The position numbers were made by a program, and so were the translations under genes. Under the pieces are notes generated by a model. It was not told the origin of the DNA. It did not search any database and saw only the letters and a list, made by a program, of their open reading frames with translations. A DNA stretch of 64,000 nt, from contig CANNFA010000003.1 in the NCBI GenBank assembly GCA_947503765.1, positions 186,001-250,000 of the forward strand, read 5' to 3'. Of the stretch, positions 8,883-17,249 are shown piece after piece. Every line of letters starts with the position of its first letter. The stretch's first letter is position 1. Origin of the DNA: an uncultured Paracoccaceae bacterium. Lineage in GTDB: Bacteria; Pseudomonadota; Alphaproteobacteria; Rhodobacterales; Rhodobacteraceae.

Positions 8883-9683
8883 ATGATCGTGGTCGACAAC
8901 CTGCACAAGCATTTCAACGGCTTTCACGCGGTGGACGGCGCGTCGCTGACCATCGCGACCGGCTCCATCACCGGGCTGATCGGCCCGAACGGCGCCGGAA
9001 AAACGACACTTTTCAATACCGTGGCGGGCGTTCTTAAACCCACCTCGGGGCGCGTGATGATGGATGGCGAGGACGTGACCGGCCTGCCCCCGCACGCGCT
9101 GTTCGACAAGGGCCTGCTGCGCACCTTCCAGATCGCGCATGAATTCGCCTCGATGACGGTGCGCGAGAACCTGATGATGGTCCCCTCGGGCCAGTCGGGC
9201 GAGACGCTGTGGAACGCCTGGTTCCGCCGCGCCCGCGTCGCCGAGGAAGAGCGCGAGCTTGCTCGCCGCGCCGACGAGGTGCTTGAATTCCTGACCATCG
9301 ACCATCTGGCGAGCGAACGCGCCGGCAACCTGTCCGGCGGGCAGAAGAAGCTGCTGGAGCTTGGGCGCACGATGATGGTGGATGCGCGCATCGTGTTCCT
9401 CGACGAGGTCGGCGCCGGCGTGAACCGCACGCTGCTGAACACCATCGGCGACGCGATCCTGCGGCTCAACCGCGAACGCGGATACACCTTCTGCATGATC
9501 GAGCATGACATGGATTTCATCGGCCGGCTGTGCGATCCGGTGATCTGCATGGCCGAGGGCCGGGTGCTGGCCGAAGGGACCATCGACGAGATAAAGTCCA
9601 ACGAGCAGGTGATCGAGGCGTATCTGGGCACCGGGCTCAAGAACAAGACGGCCGCCGGCGCACATGCGGGCGCGGTGGCCTGA
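8883..9683 (+). CDS. livG: Branched-chain-type ABC transporter ATP-binding protein (LivG-like)
   Basis: A 266-residue cytoplasmic ATPase subunit. Walker A is GPNGAGKTT (residues about 37-45), the signature is LSGGQKK, Walker B is IVFLDE, and the switch histidine lies in MIEHDMDF. The motif GLLRTFQIAHEF after the Q-loop is typical of the LivG branch. It partners the LivF-like ATPase encoded two genes downstream to drive the two permeases. Confidence 0.93.
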   Translation: MIVVDNLHKHFNGFHAVDGASLTIATGSITGLIGPNGAGKTTLFNTVAGVLKPTSGRVMMDGEDVTGLPPHALFDKGLLRTFQIAHEFASMTVRENLMMVPSGQSGETLWNAWFRRARVAEEERELARRADEVLEFLTIDHLASERAGNLSGGQKKLLELGRTMMVDARIVFLDEVGAGVNRTLLNTIGDAILRLNRERGYTFCMIEHDMDFIGRLCDPVICMAEGRVLAEGTIDEIKSNEQVIEAYLGTGLKNKTAAGAHAGAVA

Positions 9684-9747
9684 GATGCCGGCCGGGCCCG
9701 CCTTGCCGGGGCCGCGCCGCCTTAACCGGACCGAAACGGAGATCCCG

Positions 9748-10293
9748 ATGGCCCGATCCCATGTCCGCCGCCTGCCCGCCCTGGCCGCCGCCGCCCTGTC
9801 GCTGGCATTGCTGGCCGGCCCCGCATTGGCGCAGGACTGCACGCGCATCACGGACGCGCTGTCGTTCTGCCCCGAAGGCACGCTCTGGGAGGGGCTGCCA
9901 TGGCACCGCCCCGGTGATCCCGACGCGATCCTCTGGGAGACCGAGGATCTGGCGCTGATCATCGCCGAGATTCCGGCCGTGTTCGAAACCGGCCCGGTCG
10001 AGATCGGGCAGCGCGAGTTGTCGGGTTTTCTGGACGACATGCTGAAACCGGCGCCCGATGCCGAGGAAATCGCCCGTTTCGCGCCGCTGGGCGATGACGT
10101 GGCCGCCTATTCGCGGGTGACGCGGCAGCCGAGCGCGGGGCTGGTGGAATATGCCACGCTTTACGCCATCGGCGGCGCGATCCTGTCGATCCGCACCCTC
10201 GCCCGCGCCGACAAGCTGACCCAGGATCACGGCCTGCGCCACGAACAGGCGCTGCGCGCGGTCACCCAGACCGGCACGGAGCAGGGCGCGTGA
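9748..10293 (+). CDS. Small secreted protein in ABC-transporter operon, unknown function
   Basis: A predicted 181-residue exported protein. The signal peptide starts MARSHVRRLPALAAAALSLA and ends in a likely GPALAQ cleavage site. The mature part begins with a disulfide-capable pair, DCTRITDALSFC, and has no motif I recognise. The start was chosen because ACGGAGA precedes the ATG and a signal peptide begins exactly there; an upstream in-frame ATG would bury it. The stop overlaps the GTG of the next ATPase (GTGA). Its place between the two ATPase genes implies co-expression with the transporter, but no role can be assigned. Confidence 0.75.
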   Translation: MARSHVRRLPALAAAALSLALLAGPALAQDCTRITDALSFCPEGTLWEGLPWHRPGDPDAILWETEDLALIIAEIPAVFETGPVEIGQRELSGFLDDMLKPAPDAEEIARFAPLGDDVAAYSRVTRQPSAGLVEYATLYAIGGAILSIRTLARADKLTQDHGLRHEQALRAVTQTGTEQGA

Positions 10294-11120
10294 GCACGAA
10301 CCCCTACCAGGACGACCGCGGCAACAAGGACCGCAGCATCGCCAACCCGGCCGGCAGCGGCAGCCTGCATGCGGGCAGCTATTCGGGCCAGCCGCAGAAG
10401 GGCACGGCCGGAGAGCCGTTCCTGATCGGCGAGGCGATGACCGGCGGCTATGGCGGCGGCGCCGACATCCTGCACGGCTGCACCATCGCCGTGGACAAGG
10501 GCGAGATCGCGGTGATCGTCGGGCCGAACGGCGCGGGCAAGTCCACCGCGATGAAGGCCGTGTTCGGGATGCTCGACCTGCGCGCCGGCGATGTGCGGCT
10601 GAACGGCGAGAGCATCGCGCGGCTGGCCCCGCAGGCGCGGGTGGCGCGCGGCATGGCCTTCGTGCCGCAAACCTCGAACGTGTTCACCTCTTTGACGGTC
10701 GAGGAGAACCTCGAAATGGGCGCCTTCCTGCGGCGCGACGACATTTCCGGCACGATGGAGCAGGTCTACGGCCTGTTCCCGATCCTGCGCGACAAGCGCC
10801 GGCAGAAGGCGGGCGAGTTGTCGGGCGGCCAGCGTCAGCAGGTGGCGGTGGGCCGCGCGCTGATGACCCGGCCCAGCGTGCTGATGCTCGATGAGCCGAC
10901 GGCGGGCGTGTCGCCCATCGTGATGGACGAGCTGTTCGACCGCATCATCGAGGTGGCGCGCACCGGCATCTCGATCCTGATGGTCGAGCAGAACGCGCGG
11001 CAGGCGCTGGCCATCGCCGACAAGGGCTATGTGCTGGTGCAGGGGCGCAACCGTTTCACCGATACCGGCGAGGCGCTGCTGAACGACCCCGATGTGCGAA
11101 AGAGCTTCCTCGGCGGATAA
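10290..11120 (+). CDS. livF: Branched-chain-type ABC transporter ATP-binding protein (LivF-like)
   Basis: A 276-residue second ATPase of the transporter. Walker A GPNGAGKST lies at residues 78-86, the signature is LSGGQRQQVAVGRALM and Walker B is VLMLDEPTAG. It begins with GTG inside the preceding stop. Compared with the usual LivF of about 235 residues it carries an N-terminal Gly/Ser/Gln-rich extension of roughly 45 residues (SGSLHAGSYSGQPQKG region) before the nucleotide-binding domain. The extension looks disordered; its role is unknown. Confidence 0.92.
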   Translation: MSTNPYQDDRGNKDRSIANPAGSGSLHAGSYSGQPQKGTAGEPFLIGEAMTGGYGGGADILHGCTIAVDKGEIAVIVGPNGAGKSTAMKAVFGMLDLRAGDVRLNGESIARLAPQARVARGMAFVPQTSNVFTSLTVEENLEMGAFLRRDDISGTMEQVYGLFPILRDKRRQKAGELSGGQRQQVAVGRALMTRPSVLMLDEPTAGVSPIVMDELFDRIIEVARTGISILMVEQNARQALAIADKGYVLVQGRNRFTDTGEALLNDPDVRKSFLGG

Positions 11121-11122
11121 CA

Positions 11123-11584
11123 ATGCGCGCACCGATCCTGTTGCCCGCGATCGCCGTAGTGGCGGGGCTTTCAGGCGCGGCGGCGCAAGGGACGCATACG
11201 GGCAGGTCTTTGCGCTGCGAGGCGCAGATCGCCTGCGAGCGGTCCCAGGGATGCAGCAGGATCCGGGGGGTGCCCACGACCTTTCGCATGACGCGGGCGA
11301 TATTCGAGGATACCGGCCAGGCGGGCTACGTTCTGGAAGGTCTTGGCGGCGACAGGGTGACGGCCGCGCTCCATGACACTCTGGAGGGCGCAAAGGCGGC
11401 CGCCGCCACCGGACAGTTGCCGCCTGCACTCGATGCCATCATGATCCCGTGGGGTCATGTCGCGCCGGACTTCCAGACATGGCAGATATACGAGGTGGAC
11501 CGCGCCTTGCGGCTCGGCGGGTTCGAGTACTCGGTCCTTGAGGACCGGGTGACGAAATTCGTTTGCTTGCAGATGGAAGAATGA
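11123..11584 (+). CDS. Secreted protein with C-x5-C-x5-C motif, unknown function (copy 1)
   Basis: A 153-residue predicted exported protein starting 2 bp after the LivF-like stop. The signal peptide is MRAPILLPAIAVVAGLSGAAA. The mature N-terminus has cysteines spaced C-x5-C-x5-C (CEAQIACERSQGC), and one more cysteine sits near the C-terminus (KFVCLQMEE), enough for two disulfides. The next gene encodes a protein with the same cysteine layout, suggesting an old tandem duplication. No known domain was recognised. Co-directional placement inside the operon suggests a periplasmic accessory, which is inference. Confidence 0.7.
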   Translation: MRAPILLPAIAVVAGLSGAAAQGTHTGRSLRCEAQIACERSQGCSRIRGVPTTFRMTRAIFEDTGQAGYVLEGLGGDRVTAALHDTLEGAKAAAATGQLPPALDAIMIPWGHVAPDFQTWQIYEVDRALRLGGFEYSVLEDRVTKFVCLQMEE

Positions 11585-11700
11585 CGGCGCGGCGGCGCGG
11601 TAGCGTGCAAAAGGCGTAAAATTCTTGCCTTGCAGGGCGCCATGCCGTCAAGATGGCCGGTACTCGGAACGGTCCTGAAAGCGCAAGAGGGTTTATTGCC

Positions 11701-12063
11701 ATGAAATCCCGTATTCTTTGTACCTTCGCCATCCTCGCCGCTCCGCTTGCCGCACCTGCCGCAGCGCAGGAAACGATGGGCTGCCAGTTCCTCACCTCCT
11801 GCAAGCTGGGCCAGGCCTGCACCTATTCCGAGGAGCTTTTCCGCCTTACCTGGCAAGGCGACGCGATGAGCATCGCGCTGGATGGCAGCGAATACTGGCC
11901 GTCGATCGATCCGGACAGCCACACCGCCGCATGGCGCGACGGCCGGACGCTGTATCAGCTGTTCATGCCCGGTGACGGCGCTGTCATCCTGACCCGGATC
12001 CCCGATCTGGGCGGCCGGTTCGAGGAGACTGAGGTGCTCAGGGGGCATTGTAGCCCTGATTGA
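11701..12063 (+). CDS. Secreted protein with C-x5-C-x5-C motif, unknown function (copy 2)
   Basis: A 120-residue exported protein. The signal peptide is MKSRILCTFAILAAPLAAPA, with probable cleavage after AAAQ. The mature N-terminus shows CQFLTSCKLGQAC (C-x5-C-x5-C) and a last cysteine in RGHCSPD, the same layout as the preceding gene product. The middle is Trp/Asp-rich (YWPSIDPDSHTAAW) and probably beta-structured. The upstream in-frame ATG was rejected because the signal peptide begins at this one. A 279-bp gap separates it from the first permease gene. Confidence 0.7.
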   Translation: MKSRILCTFAILAAPLAAPAAAQETMGCQFLTSCKLGQACTYSEELFRLTWQGDAMSIALDGSEYWPSIDPDSHTAAWRDGRTLYQLFMPGDGAVILTRIPDLGGRFEETEVLRGHCSPD

Positions 12064-12342
12064 TCCCGATCCGCGTGCCGTACCTCGCCCCTCGTCCATC
12101 CTGCCGGGCCGTGATCCGCGCGGCACATCCGACACCGCCGCGCCTTTTGCCCGGCCCGGCCCACATCCGGCGCGGCGCCGCTGCGACAGGCGGCAAAATG
12201 CGTGTCTGCAAGCTTTATTCCGGCATCCGCTTGCTTTACAGCCAGATGATGGACGTCACCGCTGCGCCAAGCGGATTTCCGGCTCGCTGCGCCGGAAAGG
12301 CCGATACGCGCGCGCCGCGGCGCGAGGGAGAGATTTGAGCGA

Positions 12343-13353
12343 ATGGATTTTCTGAACGCCCTGGTGGCGCTGGCCAATTTCGTGCTGATCCCCGCCACCG
12401 CCTATGGCGCGCAACTGGCGCTGGGGGCGCTGGGGGTCACGCTGATCTACGGCATCCTGCGGTTTTCCAACTTTGCCCATGGCGACACGATGGCCTTCGG
12501 CGCGATGGTCACGATCCTGGTCACCTGGTGGCTTCAGGGCGCCGGGATCACCGCCGGGCCGCTGCCCACCGCGCTGATCGCGCTGCCGGTCGGGATCGCG
12601 GGCACCGCGCTGCTGCTGCTGGCGATGGACCGGTCGATCTATGCGTTCTACCGCGCGAAAAAGGCGAAGCCGGTGGTGCTGGTGATCGTGTCGATGGGCG
12701 TGATGTTCATGCTGAACGGGATCGTCCGGTTCATCATCGGCCCCGACAACCAGCGCTTCGCCGATGGCGAGCGGTTCATCATCTCGGCCCGCGATTTCAA
12801 GACGATGACCGGCCTCGACGAGGGGCTGTCGCTGAAGACCAGCCAGGGCATCACGGTCGTCACCGCGGTGATCGTCGTGGCGCTGCTGTTCTGGTTTCTG
12901 ACCCATACACGCACCGGCAAGTCGATGCGCGCCTATTCCGACAACGAGGATCTGGCGCTGCTGTCGGGGATCAACCCCGAAAAGGTGGTGGCGATCACCT
13001 GGATCATCGTGGCGGCGCTGGCGACGGTGGCGGGCGTGCTTTACGGGCTGGACAAGTCGTTCAAGCCGTTCACCTATTTCCAGTTGCTGCTGCCGATCTT
13101 CGCCTCGGCCATCGTCGGGGGGCTCGGCTCTCCGGTCGGGGCCATCGTCGGCGGTTTCGTGATCGCCTTTTCCGAAGTCACCGTCACCTATGCGTGGAAG
13201 AAGATCGCCACCTACCTGCTGCCCGACGCCTGGGCGCCGGACAGCCTGGTGCAGCTTCTGTCCACCGACTACAAGTTCGCGGTCAGCTTCGTGATCCTGG
13301 TGATCGTGCTGCTGTTCCGTCCCACAGGTATCTTCGCGGGGAAATCGGTATGA
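12343..13353 (+). CDS. livH: Branched-chain-type ABC transporter permease (LivH-like)
   Basis: A 336-residue inner-membrane permease with about eight hydrophobic segments. LivH-family signatures are LALGALGVTLIYGILRFSNF near the N-terminus and the coupling-helix region AYSDNEDLALLSGINPEKVV. The C-terminus ends LLFRPTGIFAGKSV, the usual end of this family. The stop overlaps the ATG of the second permease. The roughly 280 bp upstream hold no convincing gene, and could carry an internal promoter. Confidence 0.92.
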   Translation: MDFLNALVALANFVLIPATAYGAQLALGALGVTLIYGILRFSNFAHGDTMAFGAMVTILVTWWLQGAGITAGPLPTALIALPVGIAGTALLLLAMDRSIYAFYRAKKAKPVVLVIVSMGVMFMLNGIVRFIIGPDNQRFADGERFIISARDFKTMTGLDEGLSLKTSQGITVVTAVIVVALLFWFLTHTRTGKSMRAYSDNEDLALLSGINPEKVVAITWIIVAALATVAGVLYGLDKSFKPFTYFQLLLPIFASAIVGGLGSPVGAIVGGFVIAFSEVTVTYAWKKIATYLLPDAWAPDSLVQLLSTDYKFAVSFVILVIVLLFRPTGIFAGKSV

Positions 13354-14654
13354 ACGCCAACCTTCGCGCCGTGCTGCTGTTCGCCCTGGTCTTCGGGCTG
13401 ATCCTGCTGTCGGGCTACGAGCGCAGCTGGAACGTCGCCCTGGGCATCATCAACATGGGCCTGATCAGCGCGATCATGGCGCTGGGGGTGAACATGCAAT
13501 GGGGCTATGCCGGGCTGTTCAACGTGGGCGTGATGGGCTTTGTCGCGCTGGGCGGGCTGGCGGCGGTGCTGGTCGGGATGCCCCCGGTGGCCGAGGCCTG
13601 GGCGGCGGGGGGCGGACGGATGCTGCTGGCGCTGGCCGTGGGCGCGGGCACCATCGCGGCGGCGGTGCTGGCCTGGCCGCGGCTGCCGCGCGGCAGGATG
13701 CGCGCGCTGGCGCTGGCGGCGCTGCTGATCGCGGGCTTCGTCGTCTACCGCTGGCTGTTCGACCCGGCGGTCGAGGCGATCGAGTCCGTGAACCCCGCCG
13801 GCACCGGCTATCTCGGCGGGCTGGGCCTGCCGATCCTGCTGGCCTGGCCGGTGGGCGGGCTTCTGGCGGCGGGCGCGGCCTGGGCGATCGGCAAGACGGC
13901 GCTCGGCCTGCGGTCGGACTACCTGGCGATCGCCACGCTGGGCATCGCCGAGATCGTCATCGCCGTGCTGAAGAACGAGGACTGGCTGTCGCGGGGGGTC
14001 AAGAACGTCACCGGCCTGCCCCGCCCCGTCCCCTACGAGATCGACCTGCAGAACTCTGCCGCCTTCGTCGCGCGGATGGAAAGCTGGGGCTTCGATCCGG
14101 TCTCGGCCTCGTCGGTCACGGTCAAGCTGGGTTATGCGGGGCTGTTCCTCGTGGTGCTGCTGATCCTGATCTGGCTGTCGCAGAAGGCGCTGCATTCGCC
14201 CTGGGGCCGGATGATGCGCGCGATCCGCGACAACGAGACGGCAGCGGGCGCGATGGGCAAGAATGTCACGCGGCGGCACCTGCAGGTGTTCATCCTCGGC
14301 TCGGCCGTCTGCGGCATCGCCGGCGCGATGATGACCACGCTGGACGGGCAGTTGACGCCGGGCACATACCAGCCGCTGCGCTTTACCTTCCTGGTCTGGG
14401 TGATGGTGATCGTCGGCGGCTCGGGCAACAATTTCGGAGCGGTGCTGGGCGGCTTCCTGATCTGGTACCTGTGGGTCGAGGTGGAACCGCGCGGCCGCGA
14501 GCTGATGGAACTCGTGACCTCGGGCATGGCCGATGGCTACTGGCTCAAGGCGCACCTGCTGGATTCGGCGGCGCATATGCGGCTGTTCACCATGGGCCTG
14601 ATCCTGGTGCTGGTGCTGCGGTTCAGCCCGCGCGGGCTGATCCCCGAGCGGTAG
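13350..14654 (+). CDS. livM: Branched-chain-type ABC transporter permease (LivM-like)
   Basis: A 434-residue second permease, starting in an ATGA overlap with livH. Motifs are ALGVNMQWGYAGLFNVG, SDYLAIATLGIAEIVIAVLKNE, the coupling segment GRMMRAIRDNETAAGAMGKN and the terminal LRFSPRGLIPER. It is longer than many LivM proteins because of an inserted hydrophobic region between about residues 75 and 150. With LivH it forms the translocation channel. The 3' end is only 2 bp from the convergent stop of a Cys-rich mini-protein gene. Confidence 0.92.
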   Translation: MNANLRAVLLFALVFGLILLSGYERSWNVALGIINMGLISAIMALGVNMQWGYAGLFNVGVMGFVALGGLAAVLVGMPPVAEAWAAGGGRMLLALAVGAGTIAAAVLAWPRLPRGRMRALALAALLIAGFVVYRWLFDPAVEAIESVNPAGTGYLGGLGLPILLAWPVGGLLAAGAAWAIGKTALGLRSDYLAIATLGIAEIVIAVLKNEDWLSRGVKNVTGLPRPVPYEIDLQNSAAFVARMESWGFDPVSASSVTVKLGYAGLFLVVLLILIWLSQKALHSPWGRMMRAIRDNETAAGAMGKNVTRRHLQVFILGSAVCGIAGAMMTTLDGQLTPGTYQPLRFTFLVWVMVIVGGSGNNFGAVLGGFLIWYLWVEVEPRGRELMELVTSGMADGYWLKAHLLDSAAHMRLFTMGLILVLVLRFSPRGLIPER

Positions 14655-14656
14655 GC

Positions 14657-14917
14657 TCAGCAGGCGCAGCCGGGGCCCTTGTGACAGGTCTTGTTCTTGC
14701 TGATGCAGCTATCGCCGCAGGGTTTCCCCTTGCGGCACGTCTTGCAGCACGCCGCGTTCAATACTTGGCCGGGCGTCGAAAGCGACACGAGCCTGTCCAT
14801 GATCGTGACTTCCGGTGTCAGACCGCTATTCGCGGCGCCCGAAACCGGCGTGGCACCCGACGATGCAGAGGATAGTATGAGTGCGCCAACGGCGATTGCA
14901 CATAGGGTCTTGAACAT
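14657..14917 (-). CDS. Small secreted cysteine-rich protein
   Basis: An 86-residue protein with a signal peptide (MFKTLCAIAVGALILSSAS) and a C-terminal cysteine cluster, AACCKTCRKGKPCGDSC followed by ISKNKTCHKGPGCAC: nine cysteines in the last 31 residues. GGGAGGTGA lies eight bases before the ATG, supporting real translation. I recall similar CC-x2-C-x4-C tails in uncharacterised bacterial proteins. Metal binding or a disulfide-knotted fold are both possible and cannot be separated from sequence. It is convergent with the livM-like gene and divergent from the MobA-like gene, so it has its own promoter. Confidence 0.75.
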   Translation of the reverse strand: MFKTLCAIAVGALILSSASSGATPVSGAANSGLTPEVTIMDRLVSLSTPGQVLNAACCKTCRKGKPCGDSCISKNKTCHKGPGCAC

Positions 14918-15000
14918 GCGTTCACCTCCCGAGTCGTCATCGCTCCGACCATGGTTAACGAAAAGTTAACGTAAGTAAACAACGGGAGGGCAATGCCGGC

Positions 15001-15588
15001 ATGGACACGATCCCCGCGATCCTGCTTTTCGCCGCCGGCGCGTCCCGGCGCATGGCGCCGCGCGACAAGCTGACCGAAGTCGTGGACGGCGAGCCGTTGC
15101 TGCGCCGCACGGCGCGGCGCGCGCTGGCCACCGGGCATCCCGTGATCGCGCTGCTGCCGCCGGACCGGCCGGCGCGCGCAGCGGCGCTGGACGGGCTGGA
15201 CCTGGGGCGCGTGACGGTGCCGGATGCGGGCGCGGGCATGTCGCGCTCGATCCGGGCGGGCATTGCCGCGCTGCCGCCCGATTGCCCCGGCGCGATGATG
15301 CTGATGGCCGACATGCCGGATCTCGAAACGGCGGATCTGGCGCATCTTCTGGACCGGTTCGCGGCCTCGGGCGGCGCCGTGATCCGCGCGGCGGGCGAGG
15401 ACGGCACGCCCGGATCCCCGGCGGTGATCCCAGCGCGGCTGTTTGCGGCCTTCGGCCGGCTGACCGGCGATACCGGCGGGCGGCAAATCCTGAAATCGGA
15501 GCCGGTGCACTGGGTTCCCCTGCCCGGCCGCCGCGCGCTTACCGATCTGGACACGCCCGCGGACTGGGCGGCGTTCCGCGCCCGCTGA
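15001..15588 (+). CDS. MobA-like NTP transferase (molybdenum cofactor nucleotidyltransferase family)
   Basis: A 195-residue nucleotidyltransferase of the MobA/MocA-like NTP_transf_3 family. The N-terminal pyrophosphorylase loop is AILLFAAGASRRMAPRDKL, and the metal-binding aspartate lies in MLMADMPDLE. The C-terminal LTDLDTPADW is typical of MocA-like CTP:molybdopterin cytidylyltransferases. Other members act on different substrates, so cofactor cytidylation is a likely but unproven role. moaC and moeA of the cofactor pathway are at the right end of the window, not adjacent. Confidence 0.8.
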   Translation: MDTIPAILLFAAGASRRMAPRDKLTEVVDGEPLLRRTARRALATGHPVIALLPPDRPARAAALDGLDLGRVTVPDAGAGMSRSIRAGIAALPPDCPGAMMLMADMPDLETADLAHLLDRFAASGGAVIRAAGEDGTPGSPAVIPARLFAAFGRLTGDTGGRQILKSEPVHWVPLPGRRALTDLDTPADWAAFRAR

Positions 15589-15597
15589 ACGCGGGCT

Positions 15598-16017
15598 TCA
15601 GTGGCGCAGTCTGGCCCGCATCTGCCGCGCATAAAGGAACAGCACGAACGCCGCCCCCGCGGCCAGTCCCAGCAGCCACAGCACCTGCGCGCCGATCGCC
15701 ACCTGCGCCGGCGGCTCGCGCAGCCAGATCAGCCCCGCCGCCAGCGCGATCCAGCCCGCACAGGACAGCGCGAACAGCACCCCCGCGCCCAGCCGGGCCG
15801 TCAGGAACAGCGCCGCCAGCATCCCCGACCAGACCGCGACCGCCCAGGCGGCGGCCATCCACAACGGCATCCCGGCGTACCAGGCAAGCTGCTCGGCGGT
15901 GAATTGCTGAACATAGACCGGTACCCGGAACCGCAGCCCCAGGTAATCGCCGACCAGCACCAGGTTCCACAGAACCGCGAGGGCCGAGACCGGTAGATGA
16001 TGCCAAGCGCGTGCCAT
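15598..16017 (-). CDS. Four-helix membrane protein, unknown function
   Basis: A predicted 139-residue inner-membrane protein with four hydrophobic segments (for example SALAVLWNLVLVGDYLGL and VLWLLGLAAGAAFVLFLYA). The ATG was chosen because AAGGAAGGG precedes it by about five bases; longer in-frame readings have no such site. It has no motif that assigns a function. It ends 9 bp from the convergent stop of the MobA-like gene. Confidence 0.7.
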   Translation of the reverse strand: MARAWHHLPVSALAVLWNLVLVGDYLGLRFRVPVYVQQFTAEQLAWYAGMPLWMAAAWAVAVWSGMLAALFLTARLGAGVLFALSCAGWIALAAGLIWLREPPAQVAIGAQVLWLLGLAAGAAFVLFLYARQMRARLRH

Positions 16018-16094
16018 GTCGCCCTTCCTTGCCGTTGCTGCCGCATCGCCAGAGTGGCGCGGCGCGGGCCGAGTGTCCAGCGCCGCGCGCGGGG

Positions 16095-16775
16095 TCAGTC
16101 GGTCAGCCGGCGCGCCTCGCGGCGCGACAGGGTGCGGCGCGCGGCAGAATAGCCTTCGAGCCCGCGGCTCGAGCGCAGGTTCGGAAACAGCTCGAGGATC
16201 TCCTCGCGCTGCGCGTTGCCGATGCCGCGGAGGGAAAAGTCGCCGGGCTGAAAGCTCTCGGTCCAGGCGCCGTCGGACAGCACCACCTCGTGCCGCGCGC
16301 ACATGAAATGGTAATAGGTCACGCCCAGCGTATCGACATCGTGGATGCCCCGGTTGTTGACCAGGTGCTTGGCGGCGCACAGCACCTCGCGCTCCTCGAA
16401 GTAAAGCTGGGTCTGGTCCGAGGCGACGAGAACCCGGTGGTTCGGGCTGAGCAGCATGTCGCGCGACGGCAGGCCGCCGCCAAGCGCGCCCTTGCGGATC
16501 AGGATCGGGCGCAGGTGCCGGTTGCCCAGCAATTGCCGTCCGTTCAGCCGCCGCGAGCCGATCCAGCCAATCTCCTGCAGGCCGTTGTCGCGGGTGATGA
16601 CACGGTCGCCCAGCCGCAGCGCCTCGACCGGCACCGCGCCGCGCGCCGTGGCGATCAGCGCACCGGGTGTGAAACAGGGGGTGACGGTCGCGCGGTCCTG
16701 CCCGGCGGCGCGCGCCCTGCCGGGGTCGGGTATCGGGGCATCCTCGTCAGGCCAGCCGGCCGCACATATCGTCAT
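16095..16775 (-). CDS. Hint-domain protein
   Basis: A predicted 226-residue protein with a Hedgehog/intein (Hint) fold of the type widespread in Rhodobacterales. The domain begins CFTPGALIATARGAVPVEAL at about residue 32, continues LGDRVITRDNGLQEIGWIG and includes LLSPNHRVLV, whose His is characteristic. The short N-terminal part before the Cys has no toxin or protease module. The start ATG has AAGGGGA upstream; an in-frame extension of 60 codons lacks support. Whether it self-processes is unknown: the C-terminal Asn/Cys splice junction of true inteins is not evident. Confidence 0.85.
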   Translation of the reverse strand: MTICAAGWPDEDAPIPDPGRARAAGQDRATVTPCFTPGALIATARGAVPVEALRLGDRVITRDNGLQEIGWIGSRRLNGRQLLGNRHLRPILIRKGALGGGLPSRDMLLSPNHRVLVASDQTQLYFEEREVLCAAKHLVNNRGIHDVDTLGVTYYHFMCARHEVVLSDGAWTESFQPGDFSLRGIGNAQREEILELFPNLRSSRGLEGYSAARRTLSRREARRLTD

Positions 16776-17249
16776 CAATCTCGTCCCCTTGCCCGATCTC
16801 GCATAGCGGCCTGTTCCCGGCCGCATCGCGGCAAAGCTACCGCGCCGGGCCGGGGCGGCGAAACGGCTTTGTGGCGAAAATCGGGCAGGAACATGGGCAT
16901 ATCGGGCCATCTTGTGCCGCTTCGGGGCGGATTCCCGCACGGCCTGGGGTGCCATTGTTGCCGCGGGGGGAACGCAAGGGCGACCGAGATGCGAGAGGTC
17001 ACATGAGAAGTGGCGGGTAAGATGCTGTATCTACGAATAATATTCGACCGACTGGCGTTTTCGGCAAAATACGCCCTCCGCGACCGTTGCCGAACCGCGA
17101 ACACTCGCCCCGCTACTGCCGGCACGCTTCGATCCGGACCCGAATGCGCCGGGACAGGGCCGCACGGCGTTGCCAATCCGGGTGGCGGGCTGCGATTGTT
17201 GCGCGCGTTCGCGGCGGCGGCGTTAACCACTCGAATCGCGCGGCGCCGC
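16776..17249. other. Gene-free interval
   Basis: No convincing gene is seen on either strand. A distinctly AT-richer patch at about 17020-17075 contains the short dyad CGAAT-AAT-ATTCG and the hairpin-like GGCGTTTT/AAAATACGCC. The interval probably holds the promoter of the Hint gene and the 3' end of the glycerate kinase message. Confidence 0.5.

Noticed and set aside
12528-13349. In-frame upstream extension of the second permease over the first permease gene
   Set aside because: The extension is Arg/Gly-rich noise; the true start is the ATGA overlap at 13350.
16095-16775. Intein or polymorphic toxin
   Set aside because: A Hint domain is present, but no split host protein, splice-junction Asn/Cys or toxin domain can be seen.
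16776-17249. Small gene or pseudogene between the Hint and glycerate kinase genes
   Set aside because: No frame with a ribosome site and plausible sequence; only an AT-rich patch is seen.
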